This document shows positions 16,261 to 24,081 of a DNA stretch of 64,000 nucleotides, piece by piece. Below the pieces are notes generated by a model. It saw nothing but the letters and a program-made list of their open reading frames with translations. It made no database searches and was not told the DNA's origin. The first letter of the stretch is position 1; each line of letters opens with the position of its first letter. The translations under genes and the position numbers were made by a program. Origin of the DNA: Pseudarthrobacter sp. BIM B-2242 (lineage in GTDB: Bacteria; Actinomycetota; Actinomycetes; Actinomycetales; Micrococcaceae); assembly GCF_014764445.1 (NCBI RefSeq), contig NZ_CP061721.1:3596001-3660000 (forward strand). The letters run 5' to 3'.

Positions 16261-17193
16261 TCAGACCGTGGCGGGGTCCGTGTTGGCGCCGCAGAGAATC
16301 ACGGCCACGCGTTCCCCGGCCGCCGGGACATAGGCGCCGGACTGCAGGGCTGCGAACGCTGCAGCCGCCCCGTGCTCCACGATGATGCGGTACTCCTGCC
16401 ACAGCAGGGAACGGGCGGCCACGATGTCCTCGTCCGAGACCAGCACAGCGCGGACGCCGGTGCGGACCGCCACCTCAAACCCGATCCGGCCAATCCTGCG
16501 GGCCCCAAGGGAGTCGGCGGCGATGCCGGCGACGGCCACGTCCACGGGTTCCCCGGCGGCGAGCGCGGCGTGGAGGGTGGGCGTTGTTTCGGATTCGACG
16601 CCCACCACTGTGGCCCGGCCCTCGACGGCGGCCGCAACGCCCGCCATGAGCCCGCCGCCGCCTACGGCCACCATAATGGTGTCCACTTCGCCCAGCTGCT
16701 CCAGCAGTTCGGTTCCGATGGTCCCGGCGCCGGCTGCGATCTCCGGCTGGTCGTAGGCGTGGCAGTAAACGGCGCCGGTCTCGGCGGCGTAGGCGATGGC
16801 GGCGTCGTACGCTTCGGAGTATTCGGTTCCCTGCTGAACCACGTTGGCGCCGACGGCCCAGAGCTTTTTGACCTTCACGGCGGGAGCCGTCTCGGGCACA
16901 AATACCGTGGCGGGGACGCCGAGTTCCCTGGCGGCATAGGCGTTGGCGAGGCCGGCGTTTCCCCCGGAGGCCACCACGATGCCAATGTCATCCTTCAGTT
17001 CGCCGTGCTCGCGGCAGGCCAGGACCCGGTTGAACGCGCCCCGGGCCTTGAACGTGCCAGTGTGCTGCATGAACTCGCACTTGAGCCACACATCGCAGGG
17101 GAACATTCCGGCGTCGGCCTTCAGGACGGGTGTGACGCGGATCCTCGGTGCGATCCGGGCGGCCGCTTCGTCAACGTCGGTGCGTGTAATCAA
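16261..17193 (-). CDS. threonine/serine dehydratase-like PLP enzyme
   Basis: This 310-residue fold-type II PLP enzyme carries the PLP-lysine in TGTFKARGAFN, the SGGNAG phosphate-cup loop and the GGGGLMAG glycine loop. It lacks the C-terminal ACT/regulatory domain, so it resembles catabolic serine/threonine dehydratases and beta-hydroxyaspartate dehydratases. It is divergent from the hyi remnant and allB. The neighbourhood suggests deamination of an amino acid derived from glyoxylate or glycine, but the substrate cannot be settled from sequence. Confidence 0.8.
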   Translation of the reverse strand: MITRTDVDEAAARIAPRIRVTPVLKADAGMFPCDVWLKCEFMQHTGTFKARGAFNRVLACREHGELKDDIGIVVASGGNAGLANAYAARELGVPATVFVPETAPAVKVKKLWAVGANVVQQGTEYSEAYDAAIAYAAETGAVYCHAYDQPEIAAGAGTIGTELLEQLGEVDTIMVAVGGGGLMAGVAAAVEGRATVVGVESETTPTLHAALAAGEPVDVAVAGIAADSLGARRIGRIGFEVAVRTGVRAVLVSDEDIVAARSLLWQEYRIIVEHGAAAAFAALQSGAYVPAAGERVAVILCGANTDPATV

Positions 17194-17284
17194 GGGGAAA
17201 TCCTCGTTCCGGAGTGCGGCTTGCGGGCGGTCTTCAGGCTATCGCGGGAAGATGGATCAACGCCCCTTCCCGGAAGGACCCACG

Positions 17285-17377
17285 ATGACCTACACGGTGA
17301 ACTGCTCCATCCTCCTGACCGAGCTTCCGCTGCCCGAACGTCCGGCCGCCGTCCCACAGGAGGACGTCCGTGCCTGA
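17285..17377 (+). pseudogene. hyi: hydroxypyruvate isomerase (hyi) remnant, now a 30-codon leader
   Basis: The reading frame begins MTY and continues [19 protein letters not shown], the characteristic start of actinobacterial hydroxypyruvate-isomerase-like TIM barrels (VN.SIL.TELPLLERPAAA). Homology stops after about 24 residues, and six codons later a TGA at 17375-17377 closes the frame. About 230 or more residues of the enzyme are missing. The original ribosome-binding site GGAAGGA (17272-17278) and ATG are intact. The remnant overlaps the GTG start of allB by eight bases, so it may be translated and coupled to allB. Confidence 0.7.
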
Positions 17378-18740
17378 CGAACGCTTTGACCTGGTGATCC
17401 GGGGCCGCACCCTCACCGCCGACGGCATCGCCCCGCGGGAAGTGGGCGTGCGGAACGGCAGGATCGTGGCCGTCGAACCGCTCGGCAGCGGCCTCGCCGG
17501 CACTGAACCGGCCGGCACTGAACTGGCCGGCACTGAACTTGTCGAGCTTGCCGACGACGAAACGCTCCTTCCCGGCCTCGTGGATACCCACGTCCACGTT
17601 AACGAGCCCGGCCGCACCGAGTGGGAGGGGTTCGCCTCCGCCACCCGCGCCGCGGCGGCCGGCGGCGTCACCACCATCATCGACATGCCGCTGAACTCCA
17701 TTCCGCCCACCACCACCGTGGAGGGACTCAAGCTCAAGCGGGACGTGGCTGCGGACCAGGCGTTCATCGACGTCGGGTTCTGGGGCGGCGCCATTCCAGG
17801 CAACAAAGCGGACCTGCGCCCCCTGCATGACGAAGGCGTGTTCGGCTTCAAATGCTTCCTGCTGCATTCCGGCGTTGACGAGTTCCCGCACCTGGACGCG
17901 CACGGGCTGGAGGAGGACATGGCCGAACTCAGGACCTTCGATTCCCTCATGCTGGTGCATGCCGAGGACTCCCGCACCATTGACCACGCCCCGCACCCGG
18001 GCGGCGGCGACTACGGGACGTTCCTGGCCTCCCGCCCGCGCGATGCCGAGAACACAGCTATCGCCGAGGTCATCGAACGGGCACGACGGACCGGCGCCCG
18101 CGCCCACATTGTGCACCTCTCGTCGTCGGACGCCCTGCCCATGATCGCGAGCGCAAAGCGCGACGGCGTCCGCCTCACCGTGGAGACGTGCCCGCACTAC
18201 CTCACCCTCATGGCCGAGGAGATCCCCGACGGCGGCACGGCATACAAGTGCTGCCCGCCCATCCGCGAGGCGTCCAACCGCGAGTTGCTGTGGATGGGGC
18301 TGCAGGACGGCACCATCGACTGCATCGTCTCGGACCACTCCCCCTCCACGCTGGACCTGAAGGACCTGGAAAACGGCGACTTCGCCATGGCCTGGGGCGG
18401 CATTTCCTCCCTGCAGCTGGGGCTCGCCCTGGTGTGGACCGAAGCCAGGCAGCGCGGCATCACCCTGGCAGAGGTGGTTTCCTGGATGGCTGAGAAACCC
18501 GCCGTCGTGGCCCGCGTGCACAACAAGGGCCAGCTGGCTCCCGGATTCGATGCGGACTTCGCGGTGTTCGCACCGGACCAAACGTTCGTGGTGGATGCCG
18601 CCAGGCTCAAGCACAAAAACCCCATCACGCCCTACGACGGGAAGGCGCTCACCGGCGTCGTCCGGAAAACATACCTGCGCGGCGTTGAGGTGGACGGACT
18701 GACACCCCGCGGCAGGCTGATCCGCCGCCGCAGCGTGTAG
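17370..18740 (+). CDS. allB: allantoinase
   Basis: This 456-residue amidohydrolase opens allantoin to allantoate. It has metal ligands His74 and His76 in DTHVHVNEP, the carboxylated Lys near residue 160 in GFKCFLL, further His ligands in LVHAED and IVHLSSSDA, and the catalytic Asp in DHSPS. The start is GTG at 17370 with AGGAGG at 17358-17363. An unusual threefold repeat [13 protein letters not shown] lies around residues 43-57, in the small N-terminal beta domain. The upstream frame is a truncated hyi gene. Confidence 0.94.
   Translation: MPDERFDLVIRGRTLTADGIAPREVGVRNGRIVAVEPLGSGLAGTEPAGTELAGTELVELADDETLLPGLVDTHVHVNEPGRTEWEGFASATRAAAAGGVTTIIDMPLNSIPPTTTVEGLKLKRDVAADQAFIDVGFWGGAIPGNKADLRPLHDEGVFGFKCFLLHSGVDEFPHLDAHGLEEDMAELRTFDSLMLVHAEDSRTIDHAPHPGGGDYGTFLASRPRDAENTAIAEVIERARRTGARAHIVHLSSSDALPMIASAKRDGVRLTVETCPHYLTLMAEEIPDGGTAYKCCPPIREASNRELLWMGLQDGTIDCIVSDHSPSTLDLKDLENGDFAMAWGGISSLQLGLALVWTEARQRGITLAEVVSWMAEKPAVVARVHNKGQLAPGFDADFAVFAPDQTFVVDAARLKHKNPITPYDGKALTGVVRKTYLRGVEVDGLTPRGRLIRRRSV
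17496..17540 (+). repeat. three tandem 15-base repeats inside allB
   Basis: Three copies of GCCGGCACTGAAC plus two variable bases follow one another in frame. They encode an [15 protein letters not shown] insertion near residues 43-57 of allantoinase. The copy number could vary by slippage without changing frame. Confidence 0.75.
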
Positions 18741-18746
18741 CCCCCT

Positions 18747-18798
18747 CCGGACGCTCTCTCACTTAATGCGGGAAATCCCCGGACGCTCTCTCACTTAA
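18747..18798. repeat. two 20-base direct repeats after allB
   Basis: CCGGACGCTCTCTCACTTAA occurs at 18747-18766 and again at 18779-18798, separated by 12 bases. The element lies between the allB stop and the CotH-like gene. It may be a dispersed intergenic repeat or a pair of binding sites. Confidence 0.7.
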
Positions 18799-18905
18799 CG
18801 CAGCTCCAGCGCGATGCACACCGGCCGCATGGCCCCGGCACAGGAACAGCACAGCTGCACCCGCAACCGTGGAATGAACACATTCCCGAGCCTGGAGCAG
18901 GATCC

Positions 18906-20339
18906 ATGCAACGTTCCACCGGTGCCATTCTCTCCTCCTCCGCCCTTGCGGTGGCCCTCGCCCTGACGGGCTGCGGAACCGGCACGGGCGCCACCTCCAC
19001 GGGGTCCTCCGCCACGGCGACGTCCACCGCGACGTCCACAGCGGCGTCCGCGGCCGGAGCGGAGGCGAACGGGACAGAAGCTGCAACGACGACGGCGGGG
19101 ACCACCCTTTTCGCGGACGGCGCCTCCCATTCGGTCAGCATCACGTGGAACGCGGATGATTACGCCGCCATGATCGCCGCCTATGAGGCTGACGGCTCCA
19201 AGGACTGGATCACGGCCAACATCACCATCGACGGCACGCTGGTGTCCAACATAGGCGTGCGCCTCAAGGGCAACTCCACCTTGAGGAGCCTCAGCGGCGG
19301 CAGCGATATGGGCGGCCCCGGCGGAACGTCGGCCGGGATCTCCTCTGACGTCCCCGAATCGCTGCCGCTGCTGATTGATTTCGACAAATATGTGGACGCC
19401 CAGACCTATGAAGGCCTGACACAGCTTTCGCTGAGGCCGGGTTCCCCCGTCCTGAACGAGGCCCTGGCGCTTGCGCTGACTGCGACCAGCGGCCAGGCCA
19501 CGCAACGCTACGCCTACACCACCTACTCGGTTAACGGCAGCGCCACCCAGACCCGGCTGCTGGTGGAAAACCCGGACGAGGCGTACGCGGATTCCCTGTT
19601 CGACACCGACGGGGTCCTCTACAAAGCGGATGCCGAGTCCAGCTTTACCTACCAGGGCGACGACCTGGCCACTTACGAGGAACAGTTCAAGCAGCTCAAC
19701 GCTAAAAAGACGGCGGACGTCCAGCCCGTTGTGGACTCCCTCAGGTGGCTGTCCGAAGCCAGCGACGAGGAGTTCGACGCCCAGCTGGGCGAGTGGGTGG
19801 ATGTGGAGTCCTTCGCACGCTACACCGCCACAATGAACCTTTTGGTCAACGGCGACGACATGGCCGGCCCCGGCCAGAACTACTACCTCTGGTACGACCT
19901 CGGGACGAAAAAGATCTCCGTGATCTCCTGGGACCTGAATCTGGCAATGACCGGCAACGCGGCCGCATCCCCGGACGAGCAGCTGTCCATCGGCGGCGGT
20001 GGAAACGGCGCAGGTGGCGGCGGTGGCGGGGCAATGCGGCCACCCGGGCAAAATGACGACGCCGGTGCGCCCCTTGCGGGATCCGGCCGCGGCGGCAACG
20101 AACTGAAGGAGAGGTTCCTGGCCTCGGCCGCCTTCCAGACCGCCTACGACGACGCCTACGCAGAGCTCTATCAGCAGCTGTACGCCAGCGGGACCGCCGC
20201 CGGCCTGCTGGACGCGATCGCCGCCGTCGTGCCCTCAAGCGATGGTCTGACCGCCGACGAACTGGCAGCGGAGACTGAAACGCTCCGCACCTTCCTGCAG
20301 GAACGCACCGATGGGCTCCGTGCGGCAGCGGCCTCCTGA
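18906..20339 (+). CDS. CotH-like lipoprotein
   Basis: This 477-residue protein has a signal peptide with lipobox LTGCG (Cys23), followed by a Thr/Ser/Ala-rich linker to about residue 65. The rest resembles the CotH family of secreted kinase-like proteins: GVRLKGNSTLR, QLSLRPGS, and QNYYLWYDLGTKKISVISWDLN in the C-terminal lobe. A Gly-rich, probably disordered loop lies near residues 360-380. CotH homologues outside spore formers often sit with VTC-type polyphosphate polymerases; none is adjacent here. It probably acts on the outer face of the membrane; activity is inferred only. Confidence 0.72.
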   Translation: MQRSTGAILSSSALAVALALTGCGTGTGATSTGSSATATSTATSTAASAAGAEANGTEAATTTAGTTLFADGASHSVSITWNADDYAAMIAAYEADGSKDWITANITIDGTLVSNIGVRLKGNSTLRSLSGGSDMGGPGGTSAGISSDVPESLPLLIDFDKYVDAQTYEGLTQLSLRPGSPVLNEALALALTATSGQATQRYAYTTYSVNGSATQTRLLVENPDEAYADSLFDTDGVLYKADAESSFTYQGDDLATYEEQFKQLNAKKTADVQPVVDSLRWLSEASDEEFDAQLGEWVDVESFARYTATMNLLVNGDDMAGPGQNYYLWYDLGTKKISVISWDLNLAMTGNAAASPDEQLSIGGGGNGAGGGGGGAMRPPGQNDDAGAPLAGSGRGGNELKERFLASAAFQTAYDDAYAELYQQLYASGTAAGLLDAIAAVVPSSDGLTADELAAETETLRTFLQERTDGLRAAAAS

Positions 20340-20340
20340 A

Positions 20341-21114
20341 CTACGCTGCGCGGAGCCGGCCCAGGCAGTAGTTCTTCGCGAAATGCCGGACCGGTTGCGG
20401 AAGCCGTGGATACACCGCGGCCGACACACGGGTGGTGCGGTCGAAGAGGCGGCTGCGGCGCGCACTCCACGGCAGGCCGTAGCTGCTTCGAAGGCGATCG
20501 GGCAGGAGACCTGCGGTGATGAACCGGATCACTGGCATGCTCATCCGTAGCCAGAGCGGGCCGGTTGGCGGGTAGAGCAGATCGCGGCCGACGCGCGCCG
20601 TGACATCGTCCGGCTCGAGTGCCTGCATGCGGGCGTCCCAGTACTTCCTAAAGGCTGCCCTGTCAGCCGGCCAGAGTTCCGCCGGCAGCTGCAGGACGGT
20701 ACCGAGGCGGGCGTAGTCCTTATACATCAGCTCGGCTGTCTCGTCGTCCATCGGGCCGTAGATCTTCTCGTAGACGGTGACCGCGGTGTCGTACAGCGTT
20801 GCCACCACCCAGAGTTGCGCGTGCGCGTCGAAGGCGCTGTATCCGTGGTGGCCTGCCCCGGCCTTGCGGCGCACAACAGCGTGGGCGCGGTTTACGCTGC
20901 GGCGGACAGCTGCCACCTGGTCCTCAGTTCCGTACCTCACCGCGTACACATAGGTGAGCGTGGCACGAAAACGGTCCAAGGGCCGCGAGACGAAGTCGCT
21001 GTGCTCGGCCACACCGTGGCCCACCGCGGGGTTGGCGATCTGCAGCAAAATGGCACGCCCGGCTCCCGCGAGCAGAACGCCTTCCGCTCCAATATCGGCC
21101 ACGTTGCGCACCAT
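20341..21114 (-). CDS. DUF2236 (MpaB/Lcp-type oxygenase domain) protein
   Basis: This 257-residue protein matches the DUF2236 group, which includes ER-bound oxygenase MpaB and the catalytic domain of latex-clearing protein. Visible features are the early segment GVLLAGAGRAILLQIANPAVGHGVAEHS, RATLTYVYAVRYG, and AFDAHAQLWVVATLYDTAV, where conserved His residues would bind heme. The start at 21114 (MVRNVADIG) was chosen; the frame extends to 21225 but that part looks non-coding. Its stop lies one base from that of the convergent CotH gene. Substrate is unknown. Confidence 0.7.
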   Translation of the reverse strand: MVRNVADIGAEGVLLAGAGRAILLQIANPAVGHGVAEHSDFVSRPLDRFRATLTYVYAVRYGTEDQVAAVRRSVNRAHAVVRRKAGAGHHGYSAFDAHAQLWVVATLYDTAVTVYEKIYGPMDDETAELMYKDYARLGTVLQLPAELWPADRAAFRKYWDARMQALEPDDVTARVGRDLLYPPTGPLWLRMSMPVIRFITAGLLPDRLRSSYGLPWSARRSRLFDRTTRVSAAVYPRLPQPVRHFAKNYCLGRLRAA

Positions 21115-21235
21115 GCCCACACGATACCCAGAATCCCCGCGGCCGGTACAGGGCCTGTCCGGCGACAATTTGCCTGAGTTCCGGCTGTCTCCTTCGGTCC
21201 TGGCGGCCGTCGCACTCCTCGCCATTGAGGAACGG

Positions 21236-21263
21236 TTGACACTTGGTCAGGCGGTCCTATACT
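21236..21263 (+). promoter_or_regulatory. near-consensus sigma-70 promoter of a leaderless gene
   Basis: TTGACA (21236-21241) and TATACT (21258-21263) are 16 bases apart. The ATG of the next gene begins at 21269, only six bases after the -10 box. Transcription would start at or next to the A of the ATG, giving a leaderless mRNA. Confidence 0.7.
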
Positions 21264-21268
21264 TAGCC

Positions 21269-21982
21269 ATGCCCGTGACCGGCCGAGCCGTCTCCGCCGC
21301 GGTGCTGCTCGTCGTTGGGGCAGGACTGGCTCTGCTCGCTGTGCTGGTCCACTACGAATTTATGAGAGTGTACGGCGATATCACCGCTACCGCGTTGGAA
21401 GGGCTCATGTGGGGGCTCACGGCCGGTCCCGCCGGGTTGGCGCTCGGCCTGGTCGCGGTAGTTGCCTTGATCGGCTTTATGCTCTCGACACGACTCTGGA
21501 TGCGGCTGGCAGCCGTGGCCATCCCGGTCCTCATGCTGGTGGGGATGTTCGCTGTCACCCCCTCGGCACTGGGGCAGCGGCTTGCGGTGCAGTTCAACTC
21601 GACTCCGCAATGCGTGATTGAGGGCATGGATGAACGCACGGCCAGCGCAGACCGTGAGTCCCAGCAGACGTTCGATTCCATCGAGCACATCGGGCATTTC
21701 GGTGGTGGCGGCATGAACGGTGTCGGTGGCTGTACCCGCGGTTTTGTGCTCTCGGGAGACGCCGATGTGCTGCAGCACTACCGTGCAGCGCTGCCAGCGG
21801 CGGGCTGGGACGTGGTCGAGGATGACGGGCGCCACCTTCGGGCCCGGCTTGATGGCAGAGCGTTCGCGGTGATGCCCTGTCCCCGAGGCGGTGTCGTCTG
21901 GGCAGGAAGCGACGACGACCCCGCGTTCGGGCAGGGAAGGCCTGAGCTGGCGGGCGCTGAAATCTGTCCGCACGACCTCTGA
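21269..21982 (+). CDS. membrane protein of unknown function
   Basis: This 237-residue protein has three predicted membrane helices in its first 95 or so residues (AVLLVVGAGLALLAVLV; AGLALGLVAVVALIGFML; LAAVAIPVLMLVGMFAV). A soluble C-terminal domain of about 140 residues follows, probably outside. That domain has several Cys (PQCVIEG, GGCTRGF, MPCPRGG, EICPHDL) and a segment DADVLQHYRAALPAAGWDVVEDDGRHL. I do not recognise the family. The start at 21269 is fixed by the promoter six bases upstream; no ribosome-binding site exists. Confidence 0.7.
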   Translation: MPVTGRAVSAAVLLVVGAGLALLAVLVHYEFMRVYGDITATALEGLMWGLTAGPAGLALGLVAVVALIGFMLSTRLWMRLAAVAIPVLMLVGMFAVTPSALGQRLAVQFNSTPQCVIEGMDERTASADRESQQTFDSIEHIGHFGGGGMNGVGGCTRGFVLSGDADVLQHYRAALPAAGWDVVEDDGRHLRARLDGRAFAVMPCPRGGVVWAGSDDDPAFGQGRPELAGAEICPHDL

Positions 21983-22044
21983 AAAACGGCGTGACGCTGC
22001 CCTGGCCCGCAACCTCGCGCGTGGCTGGTTCCGTTGGTGGCCTG

Positions 22045-22986
22045 TCAGGCCTGCAGCGGCACGGTCAGGTGACCGAGTTCCGCCGTCCGGGGCGGGTTGG
22101 CCCCTGGCCGTGAGCAGGTGATCGCCGCGGCGCGGTTGGCGTAAGCCGCGAGCGCCTGCAATTCCTCCACGGTGAGCGCCTGCAGCCGGCGCCTTCCGCC
22201 GGCGCCGAGGGCTGAGAGCTGGTCCAGGCCAGAGATGAGGGCTGCCATGAACGAGTCGCCCGCCCCCACAGTGTCCGCCACCTTGATGGGTTCGGCGGCC
22301 AGCTCCACCCGGCCCCGGCGGGCGAGGATGACAGGGCCCGCCGCGCCACGCGTCAGGGCGACGATGGCCGGCCCGAGCTCCAGCCACGCTGACAGTGACT
22401 GCTCCGGCGTCCGGTCCGGGTAGAGCCAGGCGAGATCTTCGTCGCTGGCCTTGACGATGTCACTGGCGGTGACAAAGCGTTCGGTCTGTGCCCGCGCCGC
22501 GTCCACGTCCGGGCTAATCCCGGGCCGGCAGTTCGGATCATAGCTGATACTCGCGTGCTCCCGGGCTGCCGCCAGGAGGGCAAGCGTGGCCTGGTCGCCC
22601 GGCGCCACCACGGCGGCAATGGATCCGGTGTGGACGTGCCTGGAACCCTGAACCGCTTCAAGGGCAGGCAGGGCTGCCCCGTTGATGTCCCAACTGATGG
22701 TGAACGCATAGCTGGCGCCGCCGTCGGGCCCCAGCGTGGCAGTGGCCGTCGACGTCGGTGCGCTGCCGCCCCGGATCGCGGTGACGCCGTTCACGCTCAG
22801 GTGTTTTTCGATCATGTCCCCGTATGAATCGCCGGCGTAGTGGGTCACGAGGGTGGTCGCCAGGCCCAGCCGGGCCGCGCCGACCGCCACGTTCAGGGGG
22901 CTCCCGCCCGGGTGCGCCTCGGTGGGCGCCTCCCGGTGCGGGCCACTGATGATGTCCACAAGCGATTCGCCGATGACAGTGATCAT
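22045..22986 (-). CDS. PfkB-family sugar kinase (fructokinase-like)
   Basis: This 313-residue ribokinase-fold kinase has the N-terminal GGSPLNVAVGAARLG signature, the central YDPNCRPG motif and the C-terminal ATP/anion-hole motif DTVGAGDSF with the catalytic Asp. It probably phosphorylates the ketose made by the adjacent polyol dehydrogenase. It is the last gene of a five-gene operon and begins two bases after the dehydrogenase stop. Fructose is a reasonable first guess if the imported polyol is sorbitol or mannitol, but this is inferred from context. Confidence 0.88.
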   Translation of the reverse strand: MITVIGESLVDIISGPHREAPTEAHPGGSPLNVAVGAARLGLATTLVTHYAGDSYGDMIEKHLSVNGVTAIRGGSAPTSTATATLGPDGGASYAFTISWDINGAALPALEAVQGSRHVHTGSIAAVVAPGDQATLALLAAAREHASISYDPNCRPGISPDVDAARAQTERFVTASDIVKASDEDLAWLYPDRTPEQSLSAWLELGPAIVALTRGAAGPVILARRGRVELAAEPIKVADTVGAGDSFMAALISGLDQLSALGAGGRRRLQALTVEELQALAAYANRAAAITCSRPGANPPRTAELGHLTVPLQA

Positions 22987-22988
22987 GG

Positions 22989-24047
22989 TCAGCGGCCCGG
23001 GTAGACGACGGCTTTGAGCTGACCTGCCTGCTTGCCCGCTTTCAGGGCTTCTTCAGACTCGGCAAGGCTGAATTTGCCGGTCACCAGGATGTCCAGGTCC
23101 ACCTTGCCGTCGGCGATCAGCTGGATCGCCAGCGGCCAGGTATTGGTGTACCGGAACACACCGGAGAGCCAGATTTCCCGGTTCTGGATGAACGACACGG
23201 GGAGCTCGACGTCGTCCGCCCCGAGCCCCACCAGGATCACCCGGCCTGCCGGGCCCACTGCCTTGATCCCGGAACGGACTGCCTGCGGGGCGCCGGAAGC
23301 GTCAATAAAGGCATCGACGTCGAGCCCTTCCACGCTATCCGTTTTCGCGTTGAGCGCGTGTGTTGCTCCGTGTTTGAGGGCGAACTCGAGCCGGTCGTCG
23401 GCGATGTCCGTGATGTAGATTTCCGTGGCTCCGAACGCACGGGCCGCCTGCGCGGCGATGATGCCGATGGGGCCGGCGCCGGCGATCAGGACCCGGCTGC
23501 CGGGCTTGATCCCGGCACGTTCACAGGCCCAGAGGCCCACGGAGAGCGGCTCGATCAGTGCTGCCGCCTCGTCGCTGACACTGTCCGGGATGTCGTAGGC
23601 GAAGTCGGACTGGATGGTCACGTATTCGGCGAAGGCGCCGTCGATCGGCGGGGTGGCGTAGAACTCGATGTCCGGGCAAAGGTTGTAGCGGCCGGCCTTG
23701 CACTGCTTGCACGTGCGGCAGGGGCGCTGGGGCTCGACGGCGACGCGCCGGCCGATGCGGGCAGGGTCCACGGCGCTTCCGACGGCGGCGATCCGGCCGG
23801 ACAGTTCGTGGCCGAGGATGAGCGGGTGGTCCACCACATAGTCGCCGATGCGGCCGTGCTCGTAATAGTGGACGTCGCTGCCGCAGACCCCCACGGCAGC
23901 CACTTGCACCAGGACCTGGTCGGCGTCGAGTGTCGGAACGGGCAGCGTTTCCATCGTCATGTCGCCCTGGCTCTTGAGGATGTTGGCCCGCATCGTGGCG
24001 GGCAGTCCGGAACCGGTGGCAGGTGACTGTGCGGTTGTTGTTGTCAT
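22989..24047 (-). CDS. zinc-dependent polyol dehydrogenase (sorbitol/xylitol DH-like)
   Basis: This 352-residue medium-chain dehydrogenase has catalytic zinc ligands in GVCGSDVHYYEHG and GHELSG. The four-cysteine structural zinc lobe is CRTCKQCKAGRYNLC, and the NAD-binding motif is GAGPIG. VHYYEHGRIGDYVVD is the typical sorbitol/xylitol dehydrogenase N-terminal segment. GGAACAACTTCG precedes the ATG. It lies between an ABC permease and a sugar kinase, so it likely oxidises the imported sugar alcohol to a ketose with NAD. Confidence 0.9.
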   Translation of the reverse strand: MTTTTAQSPATGSGLPATMRANILKSQGDMTMETLPVPTLDADQVLVQVAAVGVCGSDVHYYEHGRIGDYVVDHPLILGHELSGRIAAVGSAVDPARIGRRVAVEPQRPCRTCKQCKAGRYNLCPDIEFYATPPIDGAFAEYVTIQSDFAYDIPDSVSDEAAALIEPLSVGLWACERAGIKPGSRVLIAGAGPIGIIAAQAARAFGATEIYITDIADDRLEFALKHGATHALNAKTDSVEGLDVDAFIDASGAPQAVRSGIKAVGPAGRVILVGLGADDVELPVSFIQNREIWLSGVFRYTNTWPLAIQLIADGKVDLDILVTGKFSLAESEEALKAGKQAGQLKAVVYPGR

Positions 24048-24081
24048 CGAAGTTGTTCCTTTGCAGCTATGGGTGGGAAGG

